In this document: positions 28,201 to 38,885 of the stretch, piece after piece
How positions within the stretch are numbered: the stretch's first letter is position 1
Layout: each line of letters starts with the position of its first letter
Assembly: GCA_030770545.1 (NCBI GenBank)
Contig: CM061097.1
Location: 1,116,501 to 1,180,500, forward strand
Origin: Macropodus opercularis
Lineage: Eukaryota > Chordata > Actinopteri > Anabantiformes > Osphronemidae
Direction of reading: 5' to 3'
DNA: 64,000 bases
Made by a program: the position numbers and the translations under genes
Notes under the pieces: generated by a model
Databases searched by the model: none
What the model was told of the DNA's origin: nothing
Seen by the model: only the letters and a program-made list of their open reading frames with translations

Positions 28201-31200
28201 AGCCGCCGAATGGCACTGCTCAGTCTGTTTGTCATCTAATTAGCTGCTCCAATAATAGGACATGGAATGATTGTTTTTTCAAGCTGAGAGGAACACAGTG
28301 AACTAACACAGATTAGGTGCCGAGATGCACCAGGGTGCACCATCCACTCTGCACACGGCAGAAGGTACCTGATGAATGAATATGTACACGTCCATACTTT
28401 AATCAGATCTGAGGCGTGTTGGCGATGAAAGTAGGTTAGTCGTGTCTAGAAACGGGCGCAGAAACACTTTTTGGTTGATTCATCTTTTCCTAGAAACACT
28501 TGACACCGTCCACAAACAGAAGGAACAGTATGTCCCAAATATGAAGCACAGACCTTTCTTTGCCGTCGTGGCTCATGAGGGCACGCGAAGCAAAGCGGGG
28601 CCTGATTAACGCATTGAACAATGTCTGTCTGTCCATCCTTTACTTTTCACGGTGAGTATGTGAAACACTTGCTGCCAGATAAGTGATCGGTGTGAGCACT
28701 TCTTATGCACTTAGCTGCATTAGTGCCTGATTGTTTGTGGCTTGTTTTTTTAAGCCAACTGATCAGTAACATTTGTTTCTTTATATTTAGCTGAGATGCT
28801 GATGTCTGTTCATGTGATGTTCTCTCTGTGCTCCAGAGGTGCCGCTGGTCCTCTACCTGTTCCTCCTCATCTCCCTGGTGTGGCTGTGGGCAGGGCTCCA
28901 TATGGGCTTCAGGCACATGTGGATGCTCATCCTCTACGTCATCTTTAACTGCTTGCTGGTGAGCTCCTTTATTTATTTATTTCCATGGATTTATTTGTTA
29001 GTCCATCTTTTTTACAGAAGAAGTATTTGTTCCAAAATACTATGATGCTTTAAATACAACAGTTACCAACTGTTTTCTACTTGTGCTGCGACAAACATTT
29101 GGTTGTTGCTTCATAGTTATGTAGCTATTACAAAGATTTGATCTGAAGAACTGTTTTGATGACGGCCAGTAAATCCCCACATCTCAAAATGTGCCTTCTG
29201 GCATCTCAGCTTTGAGCTGTGCACAGGAAGCCAAGTGGAAACACGGGAACTGAGGGCGCTACAGGGCAACGCAGCGTCTGTGCTTCTGGGTTAACGTGGC
29301 TTTATCGCTTGGCGTCGCTGCTCAGTTCGCTCGCAGTTCGTGCATGTAGACAATTTCTAGTGAGACTGGCGAGAGTGACGGCACGACGGCGGCGACTTCA
29401 GCCGCCTTGAAGCCCAACTTTGATGCCAGAGAGACGGGGTCACCGCCGTGTCCCTTTCCACTGAAGCCTCTCTGATGTTGTCTCTCTTTGTCTCAGTTTG
29501 TGTCCCTGTTCACACTCAGTGGAGCTGAAGTACACGTTAATGAGGCGCAAGATATCAAACCGCTATAAACCCTGACTGAGTGACATACCAGTTATCACTG
29601 CTGATCTTATTGTCTGAGGGTAAAGATTCCTCTATGGCCAGATGCTACCAGCTCTGTTACTAGGCCTCTCTTAGCGTCTGCTGACCTGCTGGTGATATTT
29701 TTGAATGATTTGATTGTGAAGAGATGTCGATCTGTGGGAACACCGTGCGTCCCCTGCTCTCTTTGGTCCAGTAGGTATCCTGTGGTGACTTGTGGCGTCC
29801 ATGTGCCAAAAACAACAGTGTTGCGGTAAAGTAAACGTCTCCTCTGGGCTCAGTGACTAATGAAGAGGGTGATGTCAGTGCTAACACTGATGTCGCACTT
29901 AGCACCTGTGTGTGTGATCTTCAGTCAAGTCAGCTTCTTCATCTGACATGATGATGCTCTTCAACATCATTTATCCTTGGTATTGTGAACAGATTTGTTA
30001 TTTTTTCGATAAAATTGAATTCTGTTTTCACTCAGCTGTTTTTGTCTCATGATGGAATTGAATCGCACACCAGTGCTTCTGCCTGGAGGCCTGACTGTTC
30101 AGCACAGTGAGGTGCTGCACAGCCAAAACATTTCCAAGGACATCGCTTGGCAGTAAACAAACTGGTTTGACCCAGTTTTCACAAACAAAGAACTGCTGGA
30201 CTCAGCTGCTGTCATGCATGATTGAAACTTCATTGCTCTGTGTGCGTGCAAAGCATTTAGCTGAAGGGGAAAATAGCTAAGGGGGCTAAGGTTTTATGTA
30301 ATTGTGAGACTGAAGTTTAATGAAAGCAAATGGCATCAAAATAAACACGGAGAATGTTCTTGGTATCAGAACCTCTGCGTTCACAGTCAACTCAGTCAGA
30401 CTCACGGCAGATGCCGACCTTTAAAGGTCACTGCTGTGTTAATGTGTCCTAGAGCTCATGCGTAACGCCTCACACAGAGCTATGATGGCTGTCACATCCA
30501 TTAACTCCTTTAAGATCCCTTGAAACGAGGCGTCACCTGTTGTGTGCTCCATTTTTTTATCTGTACATTTGAACTCGGCCGTTTATTCCCCCATTTAAAC
30601 ATGTGTATCCGTGTCTTTGCTATTATTTTCCACTGCTCCGTTGCCTTGAGGATGGAAGCCATTAAACTTTAGGCCTATTAGGGTTTCTGTGCCCTGAATT
30701 TTCCGTTAGGAGACTTTTCCATGTTAACGTGTTGCATCGTTGTTGATGTGCTTGTGTGAACAACAGGTGACTTTTGAACACCACTAAACCGTTGCAGATG
30801 TTACAGCTGTGCACAGCTCTGTTGTCACATTATGCAGCTCTGCTTCTCTGGCACGAAACCTTTTCTCCGTTTTCCTCTGATGCGTTGTTGTTCATTACAC
30901 TGAACTTACTTGAAGCCATGTCTGTGTCGCATCAGGATGAAGCAGAGGACAGTAGTCCGGTCCTCATTCAGGTTCAGTTTGTCCCCTGCTTCTTCTTTCA
31001 GCCTCGTCTTAAAAACGTTTGTGAAAAGTCGGCCTGGGTCCAGTTAGGCAGCTAGGAGAGCAGCCTCTAGAGACTTCATCTTCTTCGACCGCCTTCCTGT
31101 CCTTCCTGCTCTCTGTCGGTGCTTTCCGTCCGGACGCGGCCTCCTCCGTGGTCAGGCAATGCTTGCATAACAGTCCCATGGTAGTAAAGCTGGTTTCTCA

Positions 31201-34200
31201 GGCTGCGCAGCCTGCTGATGATCTGTGCTTATCACGCATTCTGCTGATGAGGCGTGTTTCATGTGATCACATTTCCTCCACACACAGAAAACAAACAAGT
31301 CGCATTACACAACACGAAGCGTAGCAGCGTTTGTTATTTGGATACAAGGTGACTGAGTTTTACAGCACGTCATAAACACCTTGTCCAGTAACCGTCCTTA
31401 CGTTTCTAATCCCTCGTCAGGCTCAGGATCCTCGCGGGTACGATAGCGTTACGACACACTGGCTGTGCTCGTTTACTGTTCTATCCAGCTCTTACTTTGG
31501 GACTTTTGACTGTTGCTTCTTTAACAAAACAGATTACACTTGTCATTTTTATTCCAACGTCCTAGTTTCGTCCCACTAAACATGACTCAGCATGTGCACA
31601 ATGGGCCGGTGTGCGAGCACCTGCACACATTCACACATTTTTGCGCTCTGGTGCGTCCCACCTCTGGCTGAGCCGCCGACATCACGGGTGTTGTGAAATA
31701 CGTGACGGCCCTGCGGTATTTGACACAGTGGCGTTTTGAGGCGCTTCACAGCCCAGTGATGTTGACTGAGAGGATGTGGTAATGACGAGGAAGTGGTGCA
31801 GCAGCATTACCAGGGTGCCAGTGATGTCATGGCCCAGTGATGAAGTACTGTCTGTTGTGCTGGAAGAGATCGGAAGATGTTCAAGAAGTACAACGTTCAT
31901 ATCCATCGTGTGACTGTTGAGTCAGCCTTTTACTTGTTTTCCATGCTCCTCTGCAGGGTCTGTATGTGTTTGCTGTGTACTTCGTCATGCACAACCAGCT
32001 GTGTTGGCCAACGAAAGCCAGCTACACGGTGGAGATGAGTGGCCACGACAGCCCCGACGCGACCTACCAGGGAGCAGGACCCACCACGGTCGGGAGCGAA
32101 ATCAGCAAATCAACTCAGAATCTCATCAGCGCCATGGAGGAGGTACAGTCACACGAGAACAGTCACTGTGGGGTTTCTCATTCCTGTCGGAGACCACAGC
32201 AGCTGCCCTGGTTAACTGCATTAACAGTGCAAGGAGTGAGGGAGCGGAACAGGCTTCGTTGCTCCTGGGACGCCGCCTCCCTCTCTCTACCTTGATCTCG
32301 CGCCACACGTAAGAATCCAGTAATCGCGTTTTATTCATGAGAGCACACTCCTGCCTCTCTGAGACTTGGCTTCGGCCCAGTGAGAAAAATCTCAGCAGAT
32401 CGCGGAGAGTCCTCTAGGAGTGGCGGCGTGATGTGGCTGCATTAGCGTCCAGATAGGAGCGCGTCATTTGGGGGTTTCATAGCTCCGTGAAAGGTTGGAG
32501 TCGCCCACTCACTCTGGATGTGACAGATCTGAGCTTAAGTCTGCTCAGCGGAGGCTCAGTACCGGTTACAGCCCGGCAACGCTCACGCTTGTGTAGCACC
32601 CAGAGCAGGTCTCTGGTTTGGTTCGTCCTTGCGCTTCATGTTCACCTAGCGTCCTCCTAAGGCCTCTGCCTGACCCCACACACTACACAAGGAGCCTCTG
32701 TTCAATGTTAGTGTTGAGTAGAAGGCTTGACCTGATTTTGTCCTGCGTTGTGTAGCAAGTTTACGCCACATGTAATGATAATTACAATGAAATGTAAATG
32801 AGGCGTGTAACTGGTAGAGCTCACATTAACATCACGTTCCTCAGATTTGAAGCTATTCATGTTACAGTCTGTACAACAACGACACCCTCAGTCTTTTGAC
32901 CAACAAACTCAACCGGGAGTCGTTTTTGTCTAAAACAAATAATTAACAGAAGAACCAGAGGACTCCACATGTTCTCACATGACTCGTCCGTGTCAGGTGT
33001 CGGCAGACTGGGAGCGAGCGTCGCTGCGGCCCAGCAGTCAGCCCAGCAGTGTGTTTAAACCCAGTCCTGTGATGGGAACGTACACCACCGATGGAGGCTT
33101 CGTCAACACCAACCTGGTCACCGCAGACGAGGAGTCGCAGGAGTTCGACGATCTCATATTCGCCTTAAAAACCGGTGAGGATCTCATGTTGTCTTATGCA
33201 GTTTTATCTGTTTCCTAATTCTTACAACAAACAGGCTCCAAACTGAACATACTGAACAATACTAAGCTACATATCAGCAATATTAATCTCCATTTATCTA
33301 CACACATTACTGTGATAGTGTTATCATCGTTTCCATGTTTCCAGTTCATTTTTAGGCAAATGGTTAATCAAACAATCTGGAAGTAAGTTAATTTGTTACA
33401 TATTAACTGAGTCAAATACTGTGTGACAGAATAAAAACATCCCGTGAGCAGTTACGTCCACTGAAGGTCCATGAAACGACAAACTAACAGCGTCTGTGGC
33501 TCTGCTCATTCCTCTGCTGACCTTAAACCTCTGTGCTGCCATAGAAACCGTTCTTCCTCTATCGGCACGGTGTTCAATGAGCTGGTCACTGATACACACA
33601 GATATCGATGTGCACTTACACTGTCAACGGCCAACAGGAGAACAGCAGGACGCTCCTCTGATGTAATGTGAGGCCTCCCTAGACAGATGAGGAGGATCAC
33701 CGGAGTCCACAGACACATATTTTGGGCAGCTTAAGTTCATCATCAGCCTCCACCAACGCTGAGCGGGTTTGAGCTTTAGGTGTAGCATCACTGATAAGAC
33801 CCTGGCGTTAGTGGGACTGACGGAGTTTCTTGGTTGCAGGCCTTAAGTCTCGAAGCGTGACGTCATGCTACGTCATTGAATAACAGCGTAACCATGGAGA
33901 CGGCGTGTTAATGGACCGCTTCATGGGCGTGACTTGATAAGTGACATGTGGTCTGTGTTCATTAGACCCAGTGCTGCTCTTATTTTGACTTCTCTCCATT
34001 GTCCAGAGAGAAAAGCTGACTTTAAATAACCATAAAGATGAGTGATTCACTGTGAAGAGTTACTGTACATACATCATCAATTATCACAGGTCTGGAGAAA
34101 CTCCTCTGGTTATGACACGTACAGACGATCGTGTTAAATTTCAACATTTAATCCCTTTGCTTTGCTCCCTTTTAATCTCTTTGCTGTCTTAACAAGGAAA

Positions 34201-34960
34201 ACAACATCTGCCTGATTTTAGCATATCATCCAGTCAGCTGATGTCCTTCAAATGCACAGATTGGATGAAAATCTATCTTTTGTAAGATTTCCTCCTTGTT
34301 TTCAAACTTCTCCTCATCCATCGTCTGCCTTTTCCCCTGAGACGTCCCACAAACACATCCAGTAGCCCACTGTACTGCACATCCCAAACCCGATGACTGT
34401 AGCATCAGTCTATGCAGCATCAGGCCGCTTCTCCGACCCACCGAGCCGAAATGTTCAGTGAGTGAAACATGTTGTGCGGCAGTTCTTTGGCTTTTCTTAA
34501 CGTAGCGTCTCACCACTGGAGCCCGTCAGTCTGCTCCATTCACGGCTCACTACTGTGACTGATCCGATACGGTGCGGGACAGTACAGCGTGCTGATAAGA
34601 GTCCGATTGTTGCTTAGGAATCGCTCCATGACGTCATGTCGGCTCTAGGACAAATGTGACAGATACTAAGCACAGTTAGAAATTATAGAGCTGTGAGTAA
34701 GAGGAAGAGTCGGGAAGAACTTGCTCTTTATTTCTTCAATAATGACGTTTTCTTATTTTAATTCTGCACAAATCCTTGCATATGACATGAAGTAATTATG
34801 ATCGAGGAACTGACTTTGTCTCGTTAATGTCTGTGTCTCAGGGACCGGCCTTAATGTCAGCGATAACGAGTCCATCCCTGGGAGCCATGACGGGGGGAGT
34901 GTGAGCAGCTCTCAGATAGTCGAGCTGAGACGAATCCCCATCGCAGACACTCACCTCTGA
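1..34960 (+). CDS. adgrv1: Adhesion G-protein-coupled receptor V1 (GPR98/VLGR1), 3' part, 44 exons
   Basis: This is the C-terminal ~2,804 residues of the giant adhesion GPCR of stereocilia ankle links and the photoreceptor periciliary membrane, where it works with usherin, whirlin and PDZD7; loss in humans gives Usher syndrome 2C. The coding frame starts at base 3 (the gene begins upstream) and I could join 44 exons to the stop at 34958-34960 with every splice phase compatible; the spliced length of 8,417 nt leaves exactly 2,805 codons including the stop. Domain order is EAR repeats, about 16 Calx-beta repeats, GAIN with GPS, 7TM, and a tail ending ADTHL. From memory the human protein is about 6,300 aa with its EAR region near residue 3,500, which fits the missing N-terminal half lying outside. 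Exon lists are in the block entries below. Junctions are by eye and a few could shift by some bases. Identity is very secure. Confidence 0.97.
214..775 (+). other. adgrv1 intron between EAR exons
   Basis: A 562-bp intron. Donor gtgatt at 214, acceptor ...tccag ending at 775. Short open frames in it do not resemble EAR repeats and have no matching splice phase. I see nothing else in it. Confidence 0.75.
1300..6190 (+). other. adgrv1: adgrv1 exons encoding Calx-beta repeats 1-9 of this window
   Basis: Seventeen exons: 1300-1504, 1586-1732, 1824-2079, 2173-2375, 2530-2706, 2777-2947, 3032-3211, 3448-3612, 3699-3819, 3905-4028, 4107-4245, 4333-4518, 4736-4971, 5055-5203, 5340-5538, 5637-5856, 5951-6190. 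Each Calx-beta unit (~110-130 aa, calcium-binding in NCX-type domains) opens with a G-[IV]-x-x-F strand after an ND/SDD-type acidic turn and closes with an acidic D-D-x-x-P-E-x-x-E-x-F motif. The closing motifs visible are LDDDIPEVQE, VADGVPELRE, DDVPELAE, LDDEQVESSE, LADTVLEGDE, LDDELPEGRR, TDDSLPEGPE, IDDLTSEHAE and LPHGKVEVEE; the last has lost its Asp pair. Introns are mostly 70-240 bp. Many interrupt the repeats in phase 0, so several repeats are two-exon, symmetric modules. Many N-x-S/T sites fit an extracellular location. Confidence 0.95.
6268..10940 (+). other. adgrv1: adgrv1 exons encoding Calx-beta repeats 10-16 of this window
   Basis: Twelve exons: 6268-6417, 6503-6723, 6845-7124, 7197-7340, 7454-7625, 7719-7848, 7943-8508, 8599-8862, 9131-9248, 9383-9554, 9648-9890, 10536-10940. 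Units open with NGIVQF, HGVFWL, VGFASA, LGVYQF, TGGVLS, NGIVGF and RGFVYF. Good acidic motifs are MPDTVPELEE, RDDSLPEPDE, LDDSEPEGPE and AQDDQEPEYQ. Three units (exons 6845-7340, 7454-7848 and 9648-10940) have a degenerate or missing acidic motif. The 566-nt exon 7943-8508 is the largest and holds a whole repeat unbroken. The last exon runs from the final Calx-beta into the membrane-proximal helical region that starts the GAIN domain ('DVWMLLDQLHQ'). The 645-bp intron 9891-10535 shows nothing recognisable. Confidence 0.94.
9087..9110. repeat. 24-bp perfect AT palindrome in adgrv1 intron
   Basis: In the 268-bp intron 8863-9130 there is a perfect 24-bp palindrome made only of A and T, centred between 9098 and 9099. 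The flanks partly continue the inverted symmetry (GTGAGAA on the left, the complement of TTCGCAC on the right). It could extrude as a cruciform or form a transcript hairpin, or be a chance AT run. It is not coding. Confidence 0.8.
10790..12565 (+). other. adgrv1: adgrv1 GAIN domain and GPS-bearing exons
   Basis: This covers the end of exon 10536-10940 and exons 11266-11438, 11526-11769, 11881-12020 and 12408-12565. The first part is helical and leucine-rich, as in GAIN subdomain A; later parts are beta-rich with paired Cys and Trp, as in subdomain B. The GPS fingerprint is complete: 'LCLLWNQTT', then a Trp, a Cys ('RYCRVV'), then 'CACSHLS'. GAIN domains fold so that the receptor cuts itself at HL/S, leaving an N-terminal fragment bound non-covalently to the 7TM fragment. 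Introns 10941-11265 and 12021-12407 are non-coding with nothing recognised. Confidence 0.95.
12478..12486 (+). other. adgrv1: GPS autoproteolysis site His-Leu/Ser
   Basis: Codons CAC CTG TCT encode the H-L-S triad, preceded by the Cys-x-Cys of the GPS. In the adhesion-GPCR family the bond between Leu (codon 12481-12483) and Ser (codon 12484-12486) is cut. The new N terminus would be SVFTAYAEL, the tethered-agonist (Stachel) strand just before TM1. As I recall, human ADGRV1 has HMS here; the fish HLS is closer to the family consensus. Confidence 0.85.
19630..19658 (+). repeat. G-rich purine tract, possible G-quadruplex
   Basis: Three runs of five G (19630-19634, 19639-19643, 19654-19658) plus GG pairs lie within a purine-only stretch, 19622-19670, on the plus strand. 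The pattern is compatible with G-quadruplex folding in DNA or in the adgrv1 pre-mRNA. It is intronic. Confidence 0.6.
22035..22060. repeat. (TCCC)n microsatellite
   Basis: About 6.5 uninterrupted TCCC units, in the large intron about 400 bp before the exon carrying the end of TM2. A simple tetranucleotide repeat, probably length-variable between individuals. Confidence 0.9.
22581..24769 (+). other. adgrv1 intron (2.2 kb)
   Basis: Donor gtaaaa, acceptor ccccag. It contains a short interrupted GT repeat at about 23879-23909. No coding or RNA feature is recognised. Confidence 0.8.
24949..26419 (+). other. adgrv1 intron (1.5 kb)
   Basis: Donor gtgagt, acceptor ctccag. I see no exon, repeat or RNA gene in it. 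Confidence 0.8.
26578..28836 (+). other. adgrv1 intron (2.3 kb)
   Basis: Donor gtaccc (weak), acceptor ctccag. It contains a short CTCC run at 28157-28173. Long antisense open frames around 27392-27889 have no homology I recognise and are treated as chance. Confidence 0.75.
28959..31956 (+). other. adgrv1 intron (3.0 kb)
   Basis: Donor gtgagc, acceptor ctgcag. Nothing recognisable was found in it. Confidence 0.8.
32143..32996 (+). other. adgrv1 intron (0.85 kb)
   Basis: Donor gtacag, acceptor gtcag. It separates the first two tail exons. Nothing else is visible. Confidence 0.8.
33175..34841 (+). other. adgrv1 last intron (1.7 kb)
   Basis: Donor gtgagg, acceptor tctcag. Nothing is recognised in it. 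Confidence 0.8.
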
Positions 34961-35259
34961 TTCCGATGGCGCCTCTGTTCTTCACGTCAGAAACAGTATT
35001 TTTTTATTGTACAATGCGTTTGCACTAAACACATTTTTAATAGAACATATTATACATATACATGTTTGATACTGTATATGCTTTGTACGGCACATCTGTT
35101 TTATATAAATATATGATCTTATACGTAAATGTTAAACTAAATTAATTTTTTACAAGCTCTTGATGGAGTTGAATGTATAGTTAGATCATTCTCCATAGTG
35201 ACCTAGAGAGATAACCACCAAACCTCTTCTGCTGAGGATGGAGTTTGTGTAACGGTGTT

Positions 35260-35265
35260 AATAAA
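35260..35265 (+). terminator. adgrv1: adgrv1 polyadenylation signal AATAAA
   Basis: A canonical AATAAA lies 300 bp after the adgrv1 stop, followed by AT-rich and then GT-rich sequence. The 3' UTR would therefore be 34961 to about 35285, AT-rich and short. No nearer AATAAA is seen after the stop. Confidence 0.75.
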
Positions 35266-36650
35266 TAATTTACCCTCAGATGTGTTGATTTTATTGTTGC
35301 TGCTCGGTGGTTATGTAAGTCACTGTGGGGTCAGGGGTCGCACCGTCGTGACTGATGGCGCCTGTGGCGTTTAATTCCCGCTGAGGTCTGCAGAGGAGTG
35401 AGAATAGTTTAAGAGTAAAACATTTCCATGAAGTGTGGTCTCGTGCGTGTGAATGCACACAGTGTCTCATTATAGTGGAGAAAAATAATGTGCAGAGTTT
35501 TCTTCTCTCCCAACCTTAAAGGAAAAGCAGCGAGCAAACTCGACAAGATGCGGCTTGTGTGCCTGCTCAGTTTGCTGTGGGATGATTGTGTCACTGTGAG
35601 ACCCAGCTTATAATTGTCATCAAGAGGCTTTTTGTCAGGGATTTAAATGAAAACATTTCTGTAATGAGAAAAGCAGCCATTACTTCGTTTAACGAGGTAA
35701 CACTCGACCGATGCTGCTAATGCCACACAGCCACCAAACAGTCCCTCCGTCCATCCGTCCGGGGGAAGAGACAGAGATAAGACGGCAGACAAAGGGGCAA
35801 CGAGTGACGAATGCTCAGATGATGACTCTGCACTTCTAGCTCTCTGTGAATCTCCTTCGCGTTCGGCTCAAGGTTGTCTGAAAAGAACGAGGAGGTGGAG
35901 ACAGGAAGCAGAGAGGGAAGAAGGAAGCACACGCGTTGCATCTGTGTCAGGAAACCTTTGCTAAAGTAGTTCACGAGTGGCCTTCGTATGCTCACGTCCA
36001 CAGGAAAAAAGGACAGGAAGACAGAAAAAGTCAAACGTGTGTCTGTTTATTTTTGTGTCCTGAACTCGGTTTTATAATTCAGTTTCCTTAAGGCGCACAC
36101 ACAAAGGTTATTGCAGTGTATGTATCCAGTTACTGTAAATGTCCCTCATTAGCAGTGTCTTGGCAGGCTAGGTGTCATCTGATCAGCTGACCAGCCCCAG
36201 TGACGTCTGTCAGGCCACTAAAAGAAACAAAAATAGGATGAATGGGTTGGAAACTAATGTTGGAGGTGAGTTCACTGCTCGCGGCTACTGTCTCACGCTT
36301 GTCCCAGCACCGTGTGTCTCTACGCCACAGAGATGCTGAGCAAGCGTCACAGTTCAAATTCCCGGCGTGATTTGTGCTGCTAGTAAGCATCTGTGAATCT
36401 GTGTATTACGCACACGCGGCTCCTTGTGCTCTCACTACATTCCCCACGCTGCTGTCAGCCTTCCCTGAAACGCACAGAGGAAGAACACGAAGCACGACAG
36501 GTCTGCAAACGACCCTGCAGCTGGTTCTCGCTATGCCGTCTGGCTGGAAGACCGGACGCCAAGTGTGCGACGGGCTCGTAGTGGAGCCTCATTCAGTGGC
36601 TGTACGTTCACACATGTGTAGCAGGTATCGCTGCATCGACCGGTAGGCAG

Positions 36651-36653
<3 letters not shown>

Positions 36654-36695
<42 letters not shown>
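36654..36695. repeat. (GT)21 microsatellite
   Basis: Forty-two uninterrupted bases of alternating G and T, about 150 bp before the large polypyrimidine tract. A typical fish dinucleotide microsatellite; alternating purine/pyrimidine could adopt Z-DNA. Confidence 0.95.
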
Positions 36696-36697
<2 letters not shown>

Positions 36698-36845
36698 TCT
36701 CTTGTCTTACACACATGGCTCCTTGTACTGAAGCTGATTACAAGCAGAGCTTTGATAAAGTATTTTAAGAGTCAACAGCTCTCTGTGGTTAAATCAAAGA
36801 GTTAAATCAGATGCAGTGATGGCTCCATAGCTGCTCCCCGCCTGC

Positions 36846-37329
36846 CTCTCTCTCCCTCTCTCTCTCTTCTTTCTCCCTCTCTCGCCTCACTCTCTCCTCT
36901 CTCTCTCTCTCACTCTCTCCTCTCTCTCTCTCTCTCCTCTCTCTCTCTTCTTTCTCCCTCTCTCTCTCCCTCTCTCTCCCTATCCCTCTCTCTCTCCTCT
37001 CTCTCTCTTCTTTCTCCCTCTCTCGCCTCTCTCTCCCTCTCTCTCTCTTCTTTCTCCCTCCCTCTCTCCCTCTCTCTTCCTATCCCTCTCTCTCTCCTCT
37101 CTCTCTCTTCTTTCTCCCTCTCTCGCCTCACTCTCCCTCCCTCTCTCTTCTTTCTCCCTCTCTCTCTCCTTATCCCTCTCTCCCTCCCTCTCTCTTCTTT
37201 CTCCCTCTCTCTCTCCCTCTCTCTCTCCTTATCCCTCTCTCCCTCCCTCTCTCCCTCCCTCTCTCTTCTTTCTCCCTCCCTCTCTCCCTCTCTCTCTCCC
37301 TATCCCTCTCTCTCTCCCTCTCTCTCTCT
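36846..37329. repeat. ~480-bp CT-rich polypyrimidine satellite with a repeated core
   Basis: Almost pure pyrimidine on the plus strand. It is built from CTCTCT runs with recurring inserts: TTCTTTCTCCCTC (eight copies starting at 36867, 36948, 37008, 37048, 37108, 37148, 37195 and 37266), TATCCCTC or TTATCCCTC, and CTCTCGCCTC. Core spacings are 81, 60, 40, 60, 40, 47 and 71 bp, so the first six copies lie near multiples of 20 bp. This suggests a higher-order minisatellite grown from a CT microsatellite. The antisense frame reads as Arg-Glu repeats only because of the low complexity; it is not a gene. Homopurine/homopyrimidine tracts of this length can form triplex H-DNA. Confidence 0.9.
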
Positions 37330-38885
37330 GCAGCATTCCTCAGTTGAGCAGGCTGAGACCAGTTCTTGCTTATCTGCCACCAGCTCCCTGTTAATGTGAA
37401 AGAGAGCGATAGTCTCATGGTCTGTGGGAACGTGGCCATTTGTTGTCCTGCCCACATTCACCACCAGCATCTCTGCCAGCAGTCGTCAATTATAAATTCC
37501 ACACTGATTGTTATCACAGGTACAGGCCTTCTTGCAACATACATCTGTTTGTTTCCTGCTTTCATTTTGGCTCAGGATCAAGCACCTTGATGCTGAGCAC
37601 AGAGGGAACCTGTTGGTGACCTAGAGGCAGAGACGTGACCTTTCCAAGCTAGAAGGAAGTGACACATCAGTGAGAAAGGGATCGTGGCTCCTCTTTGAAC
37701 TTCAGGTCAGACTCGGGTTTGGTCTTTCTGTCTGGACCAGCAGCAGCAGCGTGAGACGGGACAAGCAGAGAGAACAATGCCGGTTATTGTTGCCCATCAT
37801 GATGAAATGTCAAATGCGAAGCCGTCGGGGCAGGAGCTGGAGAAGCTGACTGACAGAGTGGCACAATGCAGCTAATGTGATGACTCCGACCTGCCTCATC
37901 TCCGTTTCACATCTGTCAAATCATTTGTGTCACATGTTTTTTCCAGTGTCTCCATCACTTGTGTTACTTGTCGTTGGCTGCGCTTGGAGCATCTTTACCA
38001 GGAAGCTTTTATTCACTCTTAACATGATTCTTTTTATGCGCCGCGTGCTTCGCAGGTCTCATTGTTTACAGTCGCCCACCAGTTGCTGAATGTCGGCAGG
38101 GAACCACAGGGCGCCTGCGCTCCGCTGCCTTACAGCCAGCTGTGTCCAGCAGCCTCCACGTCTGGTGGAGTTACTGTGTGTTGTCTATGGGACAGGCAGC
38201 TGTGGGTCGGGTTGTCCACTAACCTCGGTCCCCATCCTTTACACTGTGCTGGGCGTATAAAGGCCTTTAGAAAGCTGTACGCACCCAAGCAGGCACGTTT
38301 GAAAGCTAATCTGGTGGAAACACAAGCTGAGGTGTTAACAACCTCATTGTACTCTGAGTTTTCCAAACGTCCTCCGCTGTGGTGCATCAACAGCTGAGCC
38401 TTGAAATCAGCCTTCACTACTCACGCTTGGTTGCTGACTTGTTCAGAGCTGTTTTCTGGTGGGTTGATGTTTACCTCATGAAACATCCATGTCCAAACCC
38501 CAGGAGCTGAGTAAGACGGTCGTACTGACACAGTCGCACATTCCTGTCTGTGCTCAGTTCACATGGACGTGAGCGAGACTCTCTGCAGCGCTCGCTGCCG
38601 CAGCTCGCTTCATTTGGAGGAGAGGGACCGGCTGCCAACAGCTGACTCAGTTAGATGAAATGAGAGAGGCCTGTTCGTCTGGGCGGCCGCTCCAGATGAT
38701 TAAAATGAGTCACAGAACTGGAGCAGACCGGACCGGGCTGCCTTTGTCCTGAAGTGACTCAGTTGCGAGTCGTACCACGTGGAAGGGAAAGAGATGTTGG
38801 AGGGGGAAGCAGCATGGGTGTGGTCTGGATCCTGTTTCCTATTGGCTGTGACGGACCCTCATGAGTCAGTGGTGATTCATTGTTC

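Larger units (their letters stand above)
12520..32010 (+). other. adgrv1: adgrv1 seven-transmembrane region (dispersed exons)
   Basis: Exons 12408-12565 (end), 12739-12839, 22464-22580, 24770-24948, 26420-26577, 28837-28958 and 31957-32142 (start). The helices I assign are: TM1 around 'GFALAIISHVLCS'; TM2 around 'MMVSCLGTQICFLVSVF'; TM3 around 'HYFHLSQFFWMLIQAVNF'; TM4 around 'GLPALVVIVLVVVLLGG'; TM5 around 'CTAVLVPLICLVAVLVVF'; TM6 around 'PLVLYLFLLISLVWLW'; TM7 around 'MWMLILYVIFNCLL' joined to 'GLYVFAVYFV'. A W-P-type toggle in TM4 ('GWGLP') and the 'LSQFFWM' TM3 motif are typical class B2 features. Introns here run from 0.85 to 9.6 kb, unlike the tightly packed ectodomain exons. Confidence 0.95.
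31999..34960 (+). other. adgrv1: adgrv1 cytoplasmic tail with C-terminal PDZ ligand
   Basis: Exons 31957-32142 (from after TM7), 32997-33174 and 34842-34960. The tail is hydrophilic, rich in Ser, Thr and acidic residues, and contains 'EFDDLIFALKTG' and the terminal 'VELRRIPIADTHL' followed by TGA. The last four residues D-T-H-L form a class I PDZ ligand (x-S/T-x-hydrophobic). Known partners of this ligand are whirlin, PDZD7 and harmonin. The tail closely matches my memory of the human one, so strong constraint is likely. Confidence 0.95.

Noticed and set aside
36910..37457. Minus-strand open frames full of Arg-Glu repeats
   Set aside because: They are the reverse translation of the CT-rich tract. 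There is no splice context, no non-repetitive domain and no start context.
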